From Novosphingobium sp. Chol11 (GTDB lineage: Bacteria; Pseudomonadota; Alphaproteobacteria; Sphingomonadales; Sphingomonadaceae): a DNA stretch of 52,951 nt. Below the pieces are notes generated by a model. It had not been told where the DNA came from. It made no database searches and was given only the letters and a program-made list of their open reading frames with translations. Location: assembly GCF_900218065.1 (NCBI RefSeq), contig NZ_OBMU01000001.1:2380785-2433735 (forward strand), in the 5' to 3' direction. A program made the position numbers and the translations under genes. Positions 27,424-37,261 of this stretch are shown here, piece by piece (positions within the stretch are counted from its first letter, which is position 1; every line of letters begins with the position of its first letter).

Positions 27424-27504
27424 GGAACCTCGGAACGGATCAATCCGGCCGCTCTAGCAAAGCGCAGCCCCCCTCTCTTTAAAATGGAGCAAGAAGCGCG
27501 AGAT

Positions 27505-29517
27505 TCAGCGCGAAACGGTGAGGCCGATCCACAAGGTTCGGGGCGTGCCGAGATCCTCCGAGACGCCCGTGCTGCCGGTGACACGGCGGGTCAGCACCTC
27601 CTGGTCGAAGAGGTTCTCACCCCGCGCGATCAACTCCAGGCCCCGCCCGATCGGCAGGCGCGCGACAGCATCGACGGTGAGCGCGCACGCCAAGCGATCG
27701 GCATGCAGATCATCTTCATATTGGGCCGAGACATAATGCAGGGTTGCGGACAGGCGTGGCCCCTGCCGCAGCTGCCAGGCCACGGTGGCGCTGGCGGCAT
27801 GGCGCGGAGTTTGCGCCGGGGACAAGCCGTCGAACAGATTGCCCGGCGCGCGAACCGTGCTGTGGCTGTAAGCATAGGATGCGGACAGGGACATCGCGCC
27901 CAAACGGCCGCTGGCGGTCAGTTCGACCCCTTTTGCGACGATGGCGTCCACATTGTCGCGCCTGCGGAGGTTGGTGCCAATGGTGACATTGGCGATGGCG
28001 TTGTCCAGCCTGTTGTAGAAGGCGGTGGCCGAGAGCGAGAGCCCTTTCAAGGGATTGAGATCGGCACCGGCCTCCACCCCTTTCAGCTTTTCGGGTTCCA
28101 GCGCGGGGTTCGCTTGCGTCGTGACGGGGAAAATGACGAAAGGCCGGTACAGCTCGTTCAGGGTCGGCAGGCGGAAGCCGGTATAAGCCGCCGCGCGCAA
28201 GGCGACATCCTTGTCGACATGGAGCAAAGCGCCTGCGCGTGCTGAAGTCTCCCAGCCGGAACGGTTTTTGAAATCGGCACTGTTTGCAGGAGAGCCCGCC
28301 ACGCGGAAAAAGCCATCGCTGATCGTCCAGCGGTCCGCCCGCACACCGCCGGTCAGAACAAGACTGCCGAGGGTCCAATCGTCTTGGGCGAACATGCCGA
28401 TCGTCTGCTGCCGTCCCCCGGCGTGGCGGCGTGCGGTCACCAATCCGGTCGCGGCGCTATAGGCATCCTCGAACATGTCGCCCATGGCAAAGCGGCTATC
28501 GACGCCAACACGCAACAGATGATCCTGCCCCACCGGCGGCCGCAGTTCGATCTTGCCGCCGATGCCGGTCGAGGGGGTGCTGCGCTGATCGAGCGTCTTG
28601 CGGAAGGGCGGGTTGGACGAGATAACGATGTTCGAAAAGTTGCGGGCCTGAACATAGGCGAGGGCATCGACCTGCCACCGGCCGCGCGACACATAGCGGA
28701 TGCTGGCATCCTGCCCTCCGCTCAGGCTGTCAGCGCCGCGAAAGCGCAGCGTTCGCTCATCATGGAACAGGGTCGTGCGGAATTGCAGCTCTTCGCTCGC
28801 GGAAATCGGAACAACAGCCCGCAGATTGGCCGACCAGCCATCATAGGCAGCAGGAACCGTCGCTGACACGCGCTGGTCCCGAGGCGTCGTTTGAAAGCCG
28901 TCGCCCCTGTCCCAGCGGCCAGAGAGGGACAGGAAGCCTCCGCCAAGGTCCGGGGTGAGGCTGGCGGATAATTCGGTCACGTCCCGGCTGCCGTAAAGCG
29001 CCGTGGCGGAAAGCATGGGCAACTGATCACGCGTGGCGCTCGCCAGTTCGATGGTCCCGGCCACCGCACCCGCGCCGAATGCGCCGACGCCCCCGCCACG
29101 GGTGACCCGCGCGGCGGAAAGCCGCTCCGGAACCAGCGCGCTGAAGGGGATATAGCCGAAAAAGGGGTCAGCCTTCGGCACCCCATCCAGGAGCACCAGC
29201 GTACGGCTGGACGCGTTGCCGCCCAAAGCCCGCAAGCTCGCCCCTTGCGCGGACGGGTTCGCCGAACGGCTGTCCGATCGCCGGAACTGCTGGAACCCTG
29301 CCACATCGGTCAGGACGGTCTCGATACGCCCGGAGGCACTATCGAGGAGACGATCCCGTTCGATCTGTACCGACCCATAGGCGGGAGTGCCCGGCGGCAA
29401 GGGTAAACCGGTGCCGGTGATGACGATGCGCGCCTGGGCGCTGCCGCCGTCGTCCTGCTGAGCCAGTGCGGCGGATGGCAGCAGGGCGGGCAACAGCCAG
29501 AGAGAGCCAGCTTTCAT
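27505..29517 (-). CDS. TonB-dependent outer-membrane receptor
   Basis: A 670-aa outer-membrane receptor from the ATG at 29517, which begins with a Sec signal (MKAGSLWLLPALLPSAALAQ); an ATG at 29535 would add six residues. The plug domain (about 35-155) includes LLDGVPKADPFFGYIPFSAL and is followed by a 22-strand beta-barrel with the aromatic C-terminus GTPRTLWIGLTVSR. Overall it resembles the BtuB/small-substrate receptor group. It starts 56 bp after the paoC stop on the same strand, so it probably belongs to that transcript and may bring in the oxidase's substrate or a related compound; the substrate is unknown. No cobalamin riboswitch is seen. Confidence 0.88.
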   Translation of the reverse strand: MKAGSLWLLPALLPSAALAQQDDGGSAQARIVITGTGLPLPPGTPAYGSVQIERDRLLDSASGRIETVLTDVAGFQQFRRSDSRSANPSAQGASLRALGGNASSRTLVLLDGVPKADPFFGYIPFSALVPERLSAARVTRGGGVGAFGAGAVAGTIELASATRDQLPMLSATALYGSRDVTELSASLTPDLGGGFLSLSGRWDRGDGFQTTPRDQRVSATVPAAYDGWSANLRAVVPISASEELQFRTTLFHDERTLRFRGADSLSGGQDASIRYVSRGRWQVDALAYVQARNFSNIVISSNPPFRKTLDQRSTPSTGIGGKIELRPPVGQDHLLRVGVDSRFAMGDMFEDAYSAATGLVTARRHAGGRQQTIGMFAQDDWTLGSLVLTGGVRADRWTISDGFFRVAGSPANSADFKNRSGWETSARAGALLHVDKDVALRAAAYTGFRLPTLNELYRPFVIFPVTTQANPALEPEKLKGVEAGADLNPLKGLSLSATAFYNRLDNAIANVTIGTNLRRRDNVDAIVAKGVELTASGRLGAMSLSASYAYSHSTVRAPGNLFDGLSPAQTPRHAASATVAWQLRQGPRLSATLHYVSAQYEDDLHADRLACALTVDAVARLPIGRGLELIARGENLFDQEVLTRRVTGSTGVSEDLGTPRTLWIGLTVSR

Positions 29518-29573
29518 GACCACGCCCATAGCCATGCCCCCTCACCCTGACAATGAGGGGACAATTTGCGAAC

Positions 29574-31790
29574 TCAGGCCAGGGCCGATCCTTCGCGTTG
29601 CGCCAGAAGCTTGTCGATCGTGAGCGGATAGTCGCGCAGGCGGATCCCGGTGGCGTTGTAGATCGCGTTCGCAACCGCCGCGCCTGCGCCGCAAATGCCG
29701 AGTTCCCCTACGCCCTTGGCCTTCATCGGCGAACTTTTGTCATCCAGTTCGTCAAGGAAGAGCACATCCTGTTCGGGAATGTCGGCATGCACGGGGACGA
29801 GATATTCCGCCATGTCGTGATTGACGAAGAAGCCGAAGCGCTTGTCGACATGCAGTTCCTCCATCAGCGCCGCGCCGACGCCCATGGTCATCGCCCCGAT
29901 GACCTGGCTGCGCGCGGATTTCGGGTTGAGGATGCGTCCCGCAGCGAAGGCGCCGCCCATGCGCCGCACCCGGACTTCGGCCGTATCGACATCCACCCCG
30001 ACCTCGCAAAAATGAGCGCCGAAGGTCGCTTGCGCATAATCCTGCGTCAACTTGCCGAATTCGATCCGATCCTCCGCCCACATGCCCTCTTCGCCTGCCA
30101 GCGCGCCGATCGGTTGCGATTGATTGCCGAGCCGCACAAGCCCGTCTTCGAACACGGTTTGGTTCGCGGGGAAGCCTGCTTTGGCGGCAAGCTTCTCACG
30201 CAGGGCGACGCACGCGGCATAAAGGCCCGCCGTCGCGCTGTTCGCGCCGAACTGCCCGCCCGATCCCGCCGATTTGGGGAAGAGGCTGTCGCCCAGGCGC
30301 ACCGTGACTGCCTCAATCGGCACCCCCAGCATTTCCGCGGCGGTCTGCGCCAGGATGGTGTAGCTGCCCGTGCCGATATCGGTCATGTCGGTTTCGACCA
30401 CGACATGGCCACGCCCGTCGATGCCGACCCGCGCGCCCGACTTCGCAACGAGATTGTTGCGGAAGGCCGCGGCCATGCCCATGCCGACCAGCCAGCGGCC
30501 GTCCCTGACCTGGCCGGGCTGCGGCACGCGCCGTTCCCAGCCGAAGCGCTCTGCACCCTGACGCAGGCATTCGACGAACTTGCGGCTGGAAAAGGGACGC
30601 TGCGGCCCGGCTTCGGGATCATATTGCACATCGTTGCGGATGCGCAGTTCGACCGGATCGACGCCAGTCGCCTCCGCCAGTTCATCCATCGCGATTTCCA
30701 GCGCCAGCAGGCCCACCGCTTCCCCCGGCGCGCGCATGGCATTGGCTTCCGGCAAGTCGAGTTCTGCCAGACGATGGGCGGTGAGCCGATCGGTCCCGCG
30801 ATAGAGCAGCCGCGTCTGCTGTGCCGCCACCTCCGGCCCGCCGCCGGGCAGATCACCCGACCAGACTTCATGGCCGATAGCGCCGATGATGCCGTCGCGA
30901 TCCGCGCCGATGCGGATGCGCTGGATGGTCGCGGCGCGATGGGTCGTGTTGTTCGGGATTTGCGGGCGGGCAAGCGCCACCTTGACGGGTCGTCCCGCCG
31001 CGCGCGCGCCGAGCGCGGCAAGCAGGGCATCTGCCCGCAGGAACAGCTTTCCACCAAAGCCGCCGCCGATATAGGGGGTGACGATGCGGATCTTGTCCTT
31101 GGGGATCTTTAGCGTGGCCGCCATGTCCTCGACTGCCCAGGCCACCATCTGATTGGATGTCCACAAGGTCAGGCTGTCGCCATCCCAGGCCGCCGTTGTG
31201 GCATGCGGCTCCATCATCGCATGGCTCTGGTCTGGCGTCGTGTAGCTTTGGTCCACCTTCACCGCGGCCTTTGCGAAACCGGCTTCGAAGTTTCCGGCGG
31301 CTGTGTCGGCAGGGCCGCCAAAGCCTTCCTTTGGAACGGTGGCATGGCCGCGTTCGGCGGCAAGGTCGTAGCGGCCCTTCTCCGGGCTGTAATCGATCCG
31401 CAAAAGGCGCGCCGCGTCCCGCGCATTTTCGAAACTGTCCGCGATCACCAGCGCGACCGCCTGGTCATAATGTTCGATGATCGGGCCGCCCAGCAGATGG
31501 GCGGTGTTCCTGGCGCCCTTGCCCAGAGGTCCCGCAGTCTGGTGCGTGACGATGGCAAGCACGCCCGGCGCGGATTGCGCCGCTCGCAGGTCCATGGCGT
31601 CGATCTTACCCTTGGCGATCGCCGATCCGACGATCCAGCCATAGGCGGCCTGAGGCGCGGCGTCATGGCGCTCATAGGCGTAGGGCGCAGTTCCGGTGAC
31701 CTTGGCAGGCCCGTCGATCCGGTCGTGTGCCACGCCGACAACCCGGCCGCGATCGATCGGGTTGGTGGTCGCAGGCGTGTCGAACTTCAT
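29574..31790 (-). CDS. paoC: Aldehyde oxidase, molybdopterin-binding large subunit (PaoC type)
   Basis: The large subunit of a molybdenum hydroxylase of the xanthine oxidase family. At 738 aa it matches E. coli PaoC (YagR) in length. The molybdenum/cofactor motifs are [16 protein letters not shown] near 270 and [10 protein letters not shown] near 515. The catalytic-base Glu is in [12 protein letters not shown] near 697. No signal peptide is present; export would ride on the Tat signal of the small subunit. The order paoA-paoB-paoC with 4-bp overlaps matches the PaoABC aldehyde oxidoreductase, which oxidises aromatic aldehydes in the periplasm. Substrate assignment is inference; the cofactor chaperone gene paoD is not adjacent. 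Confidence 0.86.
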   Translation of the reverse strand: MKFDTPATTNPIDRGRVVGVAHDRIDGPAKVTGTAPYAYERHDAAPQAAYGWIVGSAIAKGKIDAMDLRAAQSAPGVLAIVTHQTAGPLGKGARNTAHLLGGPIIEHYDQAVALVIADSFENARDAARLLRIDYSPEKGRYDLAAERGHATVPKEGFGGPADTAAGNFEAGFAKAAVKVDQSYTTPDQSHAMMEPHATTAAWDGDSLTLWTSNQMVAWAVEDMAATLKIPKDKIRIVTPYIGGGFGGKLFLRADALLAALGARAAGRPVKVALARPQIPNNTTHRAATIQRIRIGADRDGIIGAIGHEVWSGDLPGGGPEVAAQQTRLLYRGTDRLTAHRLAELDLPEANAMRAPGEAVGLLALEIAMDELAEATGVDPVELRIRNDVQYDPEAGPQRPFSSRKFVECLRQGAERFGWERRVPQPGQVRDGRWLVGMGMAAAFRNNLVAKSGARVGIDGRGHVVVETDMTDIGTGSYTILAQTAAEMLGVPIEAVTVRLGDSLFPKSAGSGGQFGANSATAGLYAACVALREKLAAKAGFPANQTVFEDGLVRLGNQSQPIGALAGEEGMWAEDRIEFGKLTQDYAQATFGAHFCEVGVDVDTAEVRVRRMGGAFAAGRILNPKSARSQVIGAMTMGVGAALMEELHVDKRFGFFVNHDMAEYLVPVHADIPEQDVLFLDELDDKSSPMKAKGVGELGICGAGAAVANAIYNATGIRLRDYPLTIDKLLAQREGSALA

Positions 31791-32737
31791 GGCCGCGCCT
31801 CCTTTTGCCGGAAGAGAGATGTAAGGGTGCTGGCAACAAGCTGTTGCTTGAAGGCGTTTTGCGCCGTCGGCCGGGCATCGGCCAGCGCCGCCTGCGCGAC
31901 TGCTCCCGCCCCTGCCGCGGCAGCTGCATCAGCCGCCGCAACCCGCCATGGCTTGGGCGCGATGCCGCCGAAGGCGAAGCGGGAGCCGCCCTGGCCGTCG
32001 AACACTGCCGCAACCGAGACGAGCGCGAACGCATAGGAGCTGCGATCCCGGACCTTGCGATAGACATGGGTGCCGCCAAGGGGGTTGGGCAGCGTCACCG
32101 ACGTGATGAGCTCGCCCGGCTTCAGCTGGTTTTCAATGTGCGGGGTATCACCCGGCAGCAGATGGAAGTCGGCAATGGGTATGGAGCGACGCGTACCGTC
32201 CGCCGCCACCGTATCCACGGCCGCATCCAGCACCCGCATCGCCACGGCCATGTCGGATGGATGCTGCGCGATACAGGCGTCACTGGTGCCGACGATCGCC
32301 AGGCTTCGACTGCCCCCCTTCAGCGCTCCGCACCCGCTGCCGGGCTTCCTCTTGTTGCAGGGCATGCGCGTGTCATAGAAATAGGGGCAACGGGTGCGCT
32401 GAAGCAGATTTCCCGCGGTCGTCGCCTTGTTGCGCAGCTGGCCCGATGCTCCGGCAAGCAGCGCCCGGCTGAGCACCGCATAGTCGCGCCGGACATCCGG
32501 GTGCGCGGCCAGCGCGGTGTTGCGGACCATGGCGCCGATCCGCAAGCCGCCTTCGGGTGTGCGCTCGATCCGGTCCAGCTCCAGATGGTTGACATCGATA
32601 AGGTGCGAAGGCGTTTCGATCTGGAGCTTCATAAGGTCCAGCAAATTGGTCCCGCCCGCGATGAAGCGCCCGCCGGAAGAAGCGGCAGCCACGGCATCCT
32701 CGACGCTGGCGGCGCGGCTGTAGGTGAAGGGCTTCAT
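31787..32737 (-). CDS. paoB: Aldehyde oxidase, FAD- and 4Fe-4S-binding subunit (PaoB type)
   Basis: The 316-aa medium subunit of the molybdenum hydroxylase. Start 32737 ([16 protein letters not shown]) overlaps the paoA stop by 4 bp, and its stop overlaps paoC by 4 bp. FAD binding is shown by [16 protein letters not shown] (near 24-39) and the [16 protein letters not shown] region. Cys117, Cys127, Cys136 and Cys155 lie in an insertion with the [20 protein letters not shown] stretch. This insertion is the hallmark of PaoB- and 4-hydroxybenzoyl-CoA-reductase-like subunits that carry an extra [4Fe-4S] cluster, and it strengthens the PaoABC call over a generic xanthine dehydrogenase. Confidence 0.86.
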   Translation of the reverse strand: MKPFTYSRAASVEDAVAAASSGGRFIAGGTNLLDLMKLQIETPSHLIDVNHLELDRIERTPEGGLRIGAMVRNTALAAHPDVRRDYAVLSRALLAGASGQLRNKATTAGNLLQRTRCPYFYDTRMPCNKRKPGSGCGALKGGSRSLAIVGTSDACIAQHPSDMAVAMRVLDAAVDTVAADGTRRSIPIADFHLLPGDTPHIENQLKPGELITSVTLPNPLGGTHVYRKVRDRSSYAFALVSVAAVFDGQGGSRFAFGGIAPKPWRVAAADAAAAAGAGAVAQAALADARPTAQNAFKQQLVASTLTSLFRQKEARP

Positions 32738-33369
32738 GCCTCGTCCCCCGCTGCGACTTCGCGGATCGCCGCGATGATATTGGGATAGGCGGCGCAGCGG
32801 CAGATATTCCCGCTCATCCTTTCGCGCAATTCCGCATCGGACAGGACGACATGCTCCAGATCCTCCGTCGCATGGCTGGGAATGCCTGCCTCGATCTCCC
32901 CCAGGACAGCGACAGCCGAACAGATCTGGCCGGGCGTGCAATAACCGCATTGATAGCCATCATGCGTGACGAAGGCGCGCTGCATCGGATGCAGGTTTTT
33001 CGGCGTTCCCAGCCCTTCTATCGTGGTAACGGAGTCCCCTTCATGCATGACGGCCAGCGTCAGGCAGCTGTTGATCCGCTGGCCCTCGACAAGGACCGTG
33101 CAAGCGCCGCATTGGCCGTGATCGCACCCCTTCTTCGTACCTGTGAGTTGCAGATGCTCGCGCAGGGCGTCCAGCAATGTGGTGCGCGGATCCAGCTGAA
33201 GCTGAACGCGATCGCCGTTCACGGTGAACTCGACGGTGGACATGTCTCTTCCCCTGTTCGATTCCGGGGACAGCATCGCCCCCGTTTCAGCGCCCGCTAC
33301 GCCCGGCAACGCCATGGCCGCTCCCCCGCCCTGCAAAACCGCACGGCGAGTCACATGATCTGGCGCCAT
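32734..33369 (-). CDS. paoA: Aldehyde oxidase, 2Fe-2S subunit with Tat signal (PaoA type)
   Basis: The 211-aa iron-sulfur subunit. The ATG at 33369 gives [20 protein letters not shown], a twin-arginine-like leader followed by a hydrophobic patch ending near GVAGAE, so the assembled complex is expected in the periplasm. The mature part has the plant-type [2Fe-2S] site [20 protein letters not shown] (near 105) and the second site [12 protein letters not shown] with CRCAAYPNI. The upstream part of the open frame (to 33564) does not fit the family. It is first gene of the paoA-paoB-paoC-TonB receptor operon. Confidence 0.87.
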   Translation of the reverse strand: MAPDHVTRRAVLQGGGAAMALPGVAGAETGAMLSPESNRGRDMSTVEFTVNGDRVQLQLDPRTTLLDALREHLQLTGTKKGCDHGQCGACTVLVEGQRINSCLTLAVMHEGDSVTTIEGLGTPKNLHPMQRAFVTHDGYQCGYCTPGQICSAVAVLGEIEAGIPSHATEDLEHVVLSDAELRERMSGNICRCAAYPNIIAAIREVAAGDEA

Positions 33370-33618
33370 AAGGTTGTTCCTCCTGCCATGCCCAATACGA
33401 AGCAGGATCATGGACGATCCCGCTGCGGACCAGAAAAGGTGCAGCAGCAGAGATAGGGCGAGAGCTTGCCCCAGCCAAGCCGCATTCCGGCGGCAGGGCC
33501 GCGTGCGGTCGCTGGCGGGATAAATTTCAGCCAAGGGCAAATTCTCCCTTGCCGACCTCACCAACCGCTGCTAGTTGCCCGCCTCACCCGCCGAGAGGGA
33601 CTTCCTCCGGCCGCCAGA

Positions 33619-33693
33619 GCGGGCGTAGCTCAGGGGTAGAGCACAACCTTGCCAAGGTTGGGGTCGAGGGTTCGAATCCCTTCGCCCGCTCCA
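33619..33693 (+). tRNA. tRNA-Gly (anticodon GCC)
   Basis: A complete cloverleaf: acceptor GCGGGCG/CGCCCGC, D arm GCTC/GAGC, anticodon stem CAACC/GGTTG with loop TTGCCAA, T arm GAGGG/CCCTT, discriminator T and encoded CCA at 33691-33693. It is divergent from paoA, 249 bp away. Confidence 0.96.
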
Positions 33694-33783
33694 GTTTTCT
33701 CGACAAATTAAGGCGTTTACGACGGACCGCCTTGGGCGGACTTTTCGTTTTCGGCTTTCTGAGGCCGAATTGGGGTGCAGACT

Positions 33784-34035
33784 TCAGGATTGATGATTTG
33801 CCCTCCGCCGTCTCCGCACCCATTGGGCGACGTCCGCTAGCTGGCGTACTCGCCACAAGCGACAGGCTGGGGTCGTCGCGAGCGTCTCCACAATTGCCTC
33901 TTCGATCGCGTCCAGCGCCGCGACGATGTCGGGAGACGGGCCGCCGATCTGGTCGGCCGCATCATCATCGTCGATCCTTCCGCCTCTCAGATCATCGGCA
34001 TTCTGAGTCGGCAGGACGTGCTGAAGGTTCGCCAT
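33784..34035 (-). CDS. Small hypothetical protein
   Basis: An 83-aa frame from ATG at 34035; a GTG at 34065 would add 10 residues. It begins MANLQHVLPTQNADDLRGGR, has an acidic middle (IDDDDAADQIG) and a helical second half ending in an Arg-rich tail (QWVRRRRRANHQS). It lies between the tRNA-Gly gene and the Hsp70-like gene, downstream of the latter on the same strand. I do not recognise a family. Its amino-acid make-up is plausible for a real protein, but it may be a chance frame. Confidence 0.35.
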   Translation of the reverse strand: MANLQHVLPTQNADDLRGGRIDDDDAADQIGGPSPDIVAALDAIEEAIVETLATTPACRLWRVRQLADVAQWVRRRRRANHQS

Positions 34036-34113
34036 GTCCACCTGGGCTCTGAGCAGCTTAGGCACTGACCACGATCCTTGATGACGTTCGGCCTCTCAGG
34101 TCCGTTTTCCCAA

Positions 34114-35433
34114 TCAGACCTGTTCTGCTTCATCGTTACTCGCCGTCCATTCGGCGATACTGTCCTGCTGGCCGATAAGCGCCAGGCCATGGGCGATGGA
34201 GGTCAACTCATCACCGCTCGCAATATGGCTGGTGGGGAAGCGCGCCTCGAACAAGCGACGCACGGCAGGGATCAACGAAGAGCCGCCGGTCAGAAAGACA
34301 TGATCTATCGCGTTCGCCCTGATCCCAGCCCGATCCAGCGCCACGTCCACCGTCGTCGCGATGCGTGCGAGGTCGGGGGCGATCCAGCTTTCGAAATCGG
34401 CGCGACTGACATCCGCCTCGACTTGCACCCCGGCGCTGTCGAAATGGAAATGCGCGTGCTCGTCGGTCGAAAGCGCCCGCTTCAACCGGCCGACCGCGTC
34501 ATAGAGCGGATAGCCAAGCTCATTTTCCACCACGGCGATCATCCGGCCAATTGCCGCAGGATCGCCCGCCGCCCGCTTCAGCTTCTCCAGCTCGGCCAGG
34601 GTGCGCCGGTTGTGCATCAGCGCCAGCCGGGCCCAGTCGCCGAAATCGGCGAAATGACCCGCCGGTATCTCCAGCACCTTGCCCATGGACGTATAGGTGC
34701 CGCCCTTGCCTAGCATCGGCAGGATCAGCTTATCCATGATGCGATAATCGAAGCGATCACCCGCTATGCCGATACCTGCGGAACCAAGCGGCGTGCAGCG
34801 TCGCGCGGCCCCCGGCGCTTCGATCCGCACGACGGAAAAATCGCTGGTGCCGCCGCCAAAATCAGCGACCAACAGTGTGGCGGGCTCGTCCAACCGGGCG
34901 GCGAAACTGAAGGCGGCACCCAGCGGCTCATAGACATAATGGACTTCCCGTTCGAGGGCGGCGAACATGAGGTCGTATCGCTGGCGGGCAAGCGCGCTGT
35001 CCGGGCGCTGGCCCGCATAGCGCACCGGGCGGCCCACGACGACGCGCGACGGCAGATCCTTCAATGCGTCGGCGGCATGCGCCCGCAAGCGATCAAGAAA
35101 CACATGACCCAGTTCCTCGAAACGCAGCCGCTTTTCAAAGATAGTGGCATGTTCGAACGCCTTGCTCGCCGCGACGGATTTGAAGGATTGCAGGAAGCGG
35201 CTGCCTTTGGGAAATTCCAGGAATTCGGCGATGGCCCACGGCCCGGCTTCCTTTGCGACGCCACCGGCCGCAGCATCATCCTCCCAGAAGCACAGGGCGG
35301 AGCGGAAGATGGAGCCGCTGTTGCCAGGCGCCGGATAGCCGACCACGGTCGCCTCGCCATCCACGCCGCCCAGTGCAACAACCGAGTTGGTGGTGCCGAA
35401 ATCGATACCGGCCGACCGAGCGAGCGAAGTCAT
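34114..35433 (-). CDS. Hsp70-family ATPase (YegD-like)
   Basis: A 439-aa Hsp70-type actin-fold ATPase without the normal C-terminal substrate-binding half, as in the YegD subgroup. Phosphate-1 loop GIDFGTTNSVVALGG (residues 9-23), phosphate-2 loop LLVADFGGGTSDFSVV (near 190) and the adenosine motif VFLTGGSSLIPAVRRLF (near 375) are intact, so ATP binding is expected. The shortened form suggests a dedicated chaperone-like or regulatory role and not general folding. No J-protein or nucleotide exchanger is next to it; the dnaJ-like gene is 30 kb away. It is divergent from the YaiI gene. Confidence 0.9.
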   Translation of the reverse strand: MTSLARSAGIDFGTTNSVVALGGVDGEATVVGYPAPGNSGSIFRSALCFWEDDAAAGGVAKEAGPWAIAEFLEFPKGSRFLQSFKSVAASKAFEHATIFEKRLRFEELGHVFLDRLRAHAADALKDLPSRVVVGRPVRYAGQRPDSALARQRYDLMFAALEREVHYVYEPLGAAFSFAARLDEPATLLVADFGGGTSDFSVVRIEAPGAARRCTPLGSAGIGIAGDRFDYRIMDKLILPMLGKGGTYTSMGKVLEIPAGHFADFGDWARLALMHNRRTLAELEKLKRAAGDPAAIGRMIAVVENELGYPLYDAVGRLKRALSTDEHAHFHFDSAGVQVEADVSRADFESWIAPDLARIATTVDVALDRAGIRANAIDHVFLTGGSSLIPAVRRLFEARFPTSHIASGDELTSIAHGLALIGQQDSIAEWTASNDEAEQV

Positions 35434-35594
35434 GATTGCTGTCCATGCGATAGTAGGGATGAAGCGGGCGGGCGGCTATTGCAGGCATGGGCGCGCGGCG
35501 CAACCAGCCGTCTGCACAGGTGCCTTCATCGGCAACGTTTCAGACATTGTCGAAGGCTCTCCCTTTTTCAGGCGATCGCCTCTACATCCGCTGG

Positions 35595-36050
35595 ATGCCC
35601 CAGATCCTCATTGATGCTGATGCTTGTCCGGTAAAGGATGAGACCTACAAAGTCGCGTGGCGATACGACGTGCCTGTCATCGTCGTCAGCAACAGTCCCA
35701 TTCGCATACCGGCACATCCGCTCATCTCGCGCGTGGTGGTGAGTGACGGATTTGATGCAGCGGACGATTGGATCGTGGAGCATGTGGATGCAGGCTCTGT
35801 TGTGATAACCGCAGACATATTGCTGGCCGACCGATGTCTGAAGGCCGGATGCGGAGCGGTGATCGCGCCAACAGGAAGGCCATTCACCAGCGCTTCTATC
35901 GGCAATGCCGTTGCGACGCGGGCCATCATGGCGGATTTACGCGCGGGAGCGATGGGTGATGGTCTTGGTGGACCAGCGCCGTTCGCGAAGGCGGATCGGT
36001 CTCGCTTTCTCTCCATCCTGGATCAGACGGTGGTCCGGCTCAAGCGGTGA
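35595..36050 (+). CDS. yaiI: YaiI/YqxD family protein (DUF188, PIN-like nuclease fold)
   Basis: A 151-aa protein of the UPF0178 (YaiI/YqxD) family. The start at 35595 gives MPQILIDADACPVKDETYKV, with the conserved DADACPVK motif. Later ITADILLADRCL and GRPFTSASIGNAVATR (near 100-116) are family signatures. The acidic residues suit a PIN-like metal-dependent nuclease site, but the activity has not been settled. Upstream frame extension to 35487 lacks homology. It is divergent from the Hsp70-like gene. Confidence 0.88.
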   Translation: MPQILIDADACPVKDETYKVAWRYDVPVIVVSNSPIRIPAHPLISRVVVSDGFDAADDWIVEHVDAGSVVITADILLADRCLKAGCGAVIAPTGRPFTSASIGNAVATRAIMADLRAGAMGDGLGGPAPFAKADRSRFLSILDQTVVRLKR

Positions 36051-36108
36051 ACCTAGGCGCTGACCAACAATTTATCGAACGCGAGCGGCCCACATCCATC
36101 GCACTGGT

Positions 36109-36492
36109 TCACAGAGTTTGAACAAGTTCTACAGCGACGCCCTGATCCGTGCTTATCACCGCCATGCGGACTCCGGCATCGACATAGTCTTTCGCCTCCA
36201 TAATGACCGTCGCATGCGCTGCTGTTGCTGCCACGACGGCCTCATCAACATTGATCCCCGCGATCTGGATGGTCGCTCCCGTAGCAACATTTGACCGGTC
36301 GCAAAGCTGAATGAATTTCAGCATCTGTCCTTTCCGACCGCCCAAGGTCATGACAATTTCCTCGAACGCATCACCCGGCTTGCCACCATAACGATGTATC
36401 ACCTCAAAGCCGAAGACGGTGCCGAAGAAAGACTCGCACGCTGAAAGGTTTGACGTCTGCAACTTCACGGCCGTCAGTGCGGGCTCGTTCAT
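36109..36492 (-). CDS. VOC-family (glyoxalase/dioxygenase fold) protein
   Basis: A 127-aa vicinal-oxygen-chelate protein. The ATG at 36492 follows AGGAGGGG by 6 nt and gives MNEPALTAVKLQTSNLSACE. Two beta-alpha-beta-beta-beta modules can be followed: FFGTVFGFEVIHRYGG in the first and IQIAGINVDEAV..HATVIMEAKDYVDAG in the second, ending GVAVELVQTL with the usual metal-ligand Glu. The substrate is unknown. It lies downstream of, and on the same strand as, the glutathione transferase gene, about 87 bp apart, and the two could form a detoxification pair. Confidence 0.8.
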   Translation of the reverse strand: MNEPALTAVKLQTSNLSACESFFGTVFGFEVIHRYGGKPGDAFEEIVMTLGGRKGQMLKFIQLCDRSNVATGATIQIAGINVDEAVVAATAAHATVIMEAKDYVDAGVRMAVISTDQGVAVELVQTL

Positions 36493-36578
36493 GATGCTCC
36501 CCTCCTTATTATCACATCTCTCATCTCGCGGCTGGCAGATCACCCTGATCCCTATGCTCGTCAGGCCATCTCCGGCGG

Positions 36579-37205
36579 CTACGCACCTGGAGGAACCACC
36601 GGGCCACCCAGAGCGACCGCCTTCTGATAGGCAGGCCTCGCCTTGAACCGGGCCACATAATCGCGCAGCTGCGGATATTCGGCAAGCAGACCGGCTGAGT
36701 CCGCCAGTTCGATGAGATATGCAAGATGGATGTCGGCGATGGTGAACTCCGCGCCCAGCAGCCAGGGACCATCACCTATCCGTTCCGCGATGTAGGCCAG
36801 TGTCTTGGCACGTTCAGGAATGACAAACCTCGATAGGCCCTCCTGCAGCCCTCCCACCATCCCGCCAATCAGCGTGAGCATGATCGGGAAGGCCGCGGAT
36901 CCTTCGACATAATGCAGCCACTCGTCGTGCAACGCGCGCGCGTCGGTGCCCGGCACCGGCGCCAGGCGCCCTCCTCCATGGCGGTCGTTGAGATGAGCCA
37001 GTATCGCTCCGGATTCAGCAATCGTCAGACCATCGTCCACCAAGACCGGTGCTTTGCCAAGCGGATGCACCGCGGCCAGCTCCGGCGGTGCACGAAAGCT
37101 ATCATCCCTCTGGTACATGATTATTTCGTAGGGGATGCCTAGCTCTTCGAGAGCCCAGAGAATGCGGGTTGAACGGGAATAAGCCAAATGATGGAGCGTG
37201 ATCAT
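36579..37205 (-). CDS. Glutathione S-transferase
   Basis: A 208-aa cytosolic GST, likely conjugating or isomerising hydrophobic electrophiles. The thioredoxin-fold N-terminal domain begins MITLHHLAYSRSTRILWALE, with Ser or Tyr near residue 10 as the candidate catalytic residue. The cis-Pro motif KAPVLVDDG and the ESGAILAHL stretch bind glutathione. The helical C-terminal domain has GAEFTIADIHLAYLIE. An ATG six bases earlier (37211) is also possible. It sits beside a VOC gene and a broken flavoprotein gene, which suggests remains of a catabolic cluster. Confidence 0.9.
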   Translation of the reverse strand: MITLHHLAYSRSTRILWALEELGIPYEIIMYQRDDSFRAPPELAAVHPLGKAPVLVDDGLTIAESGAILAHLNDRHGGGRLAPVPGTDARALHDEWLHYVEGSAAFPIMLTLIGGMVGGLQEGLSRFVIPERAKTLAYIAERIGDGPWLLGAEFTIADIHLAYLIELADSAGLLAEYPQLRDYVARFKARPAYQKAVALGGPVVPPGA

Positions 37206-37261
37206 AGACAAACCTCAATCGCAGCAGACTATTGGATTAAACTCATGTCTACGGCTTAGCC

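Noticed and set aside
27505..29535. Cobalamin riboswitch-controlled BtuB
   Set aside because: The receptor follows paoC after about 56 bp, with no room for and no sign of a riboswitch.
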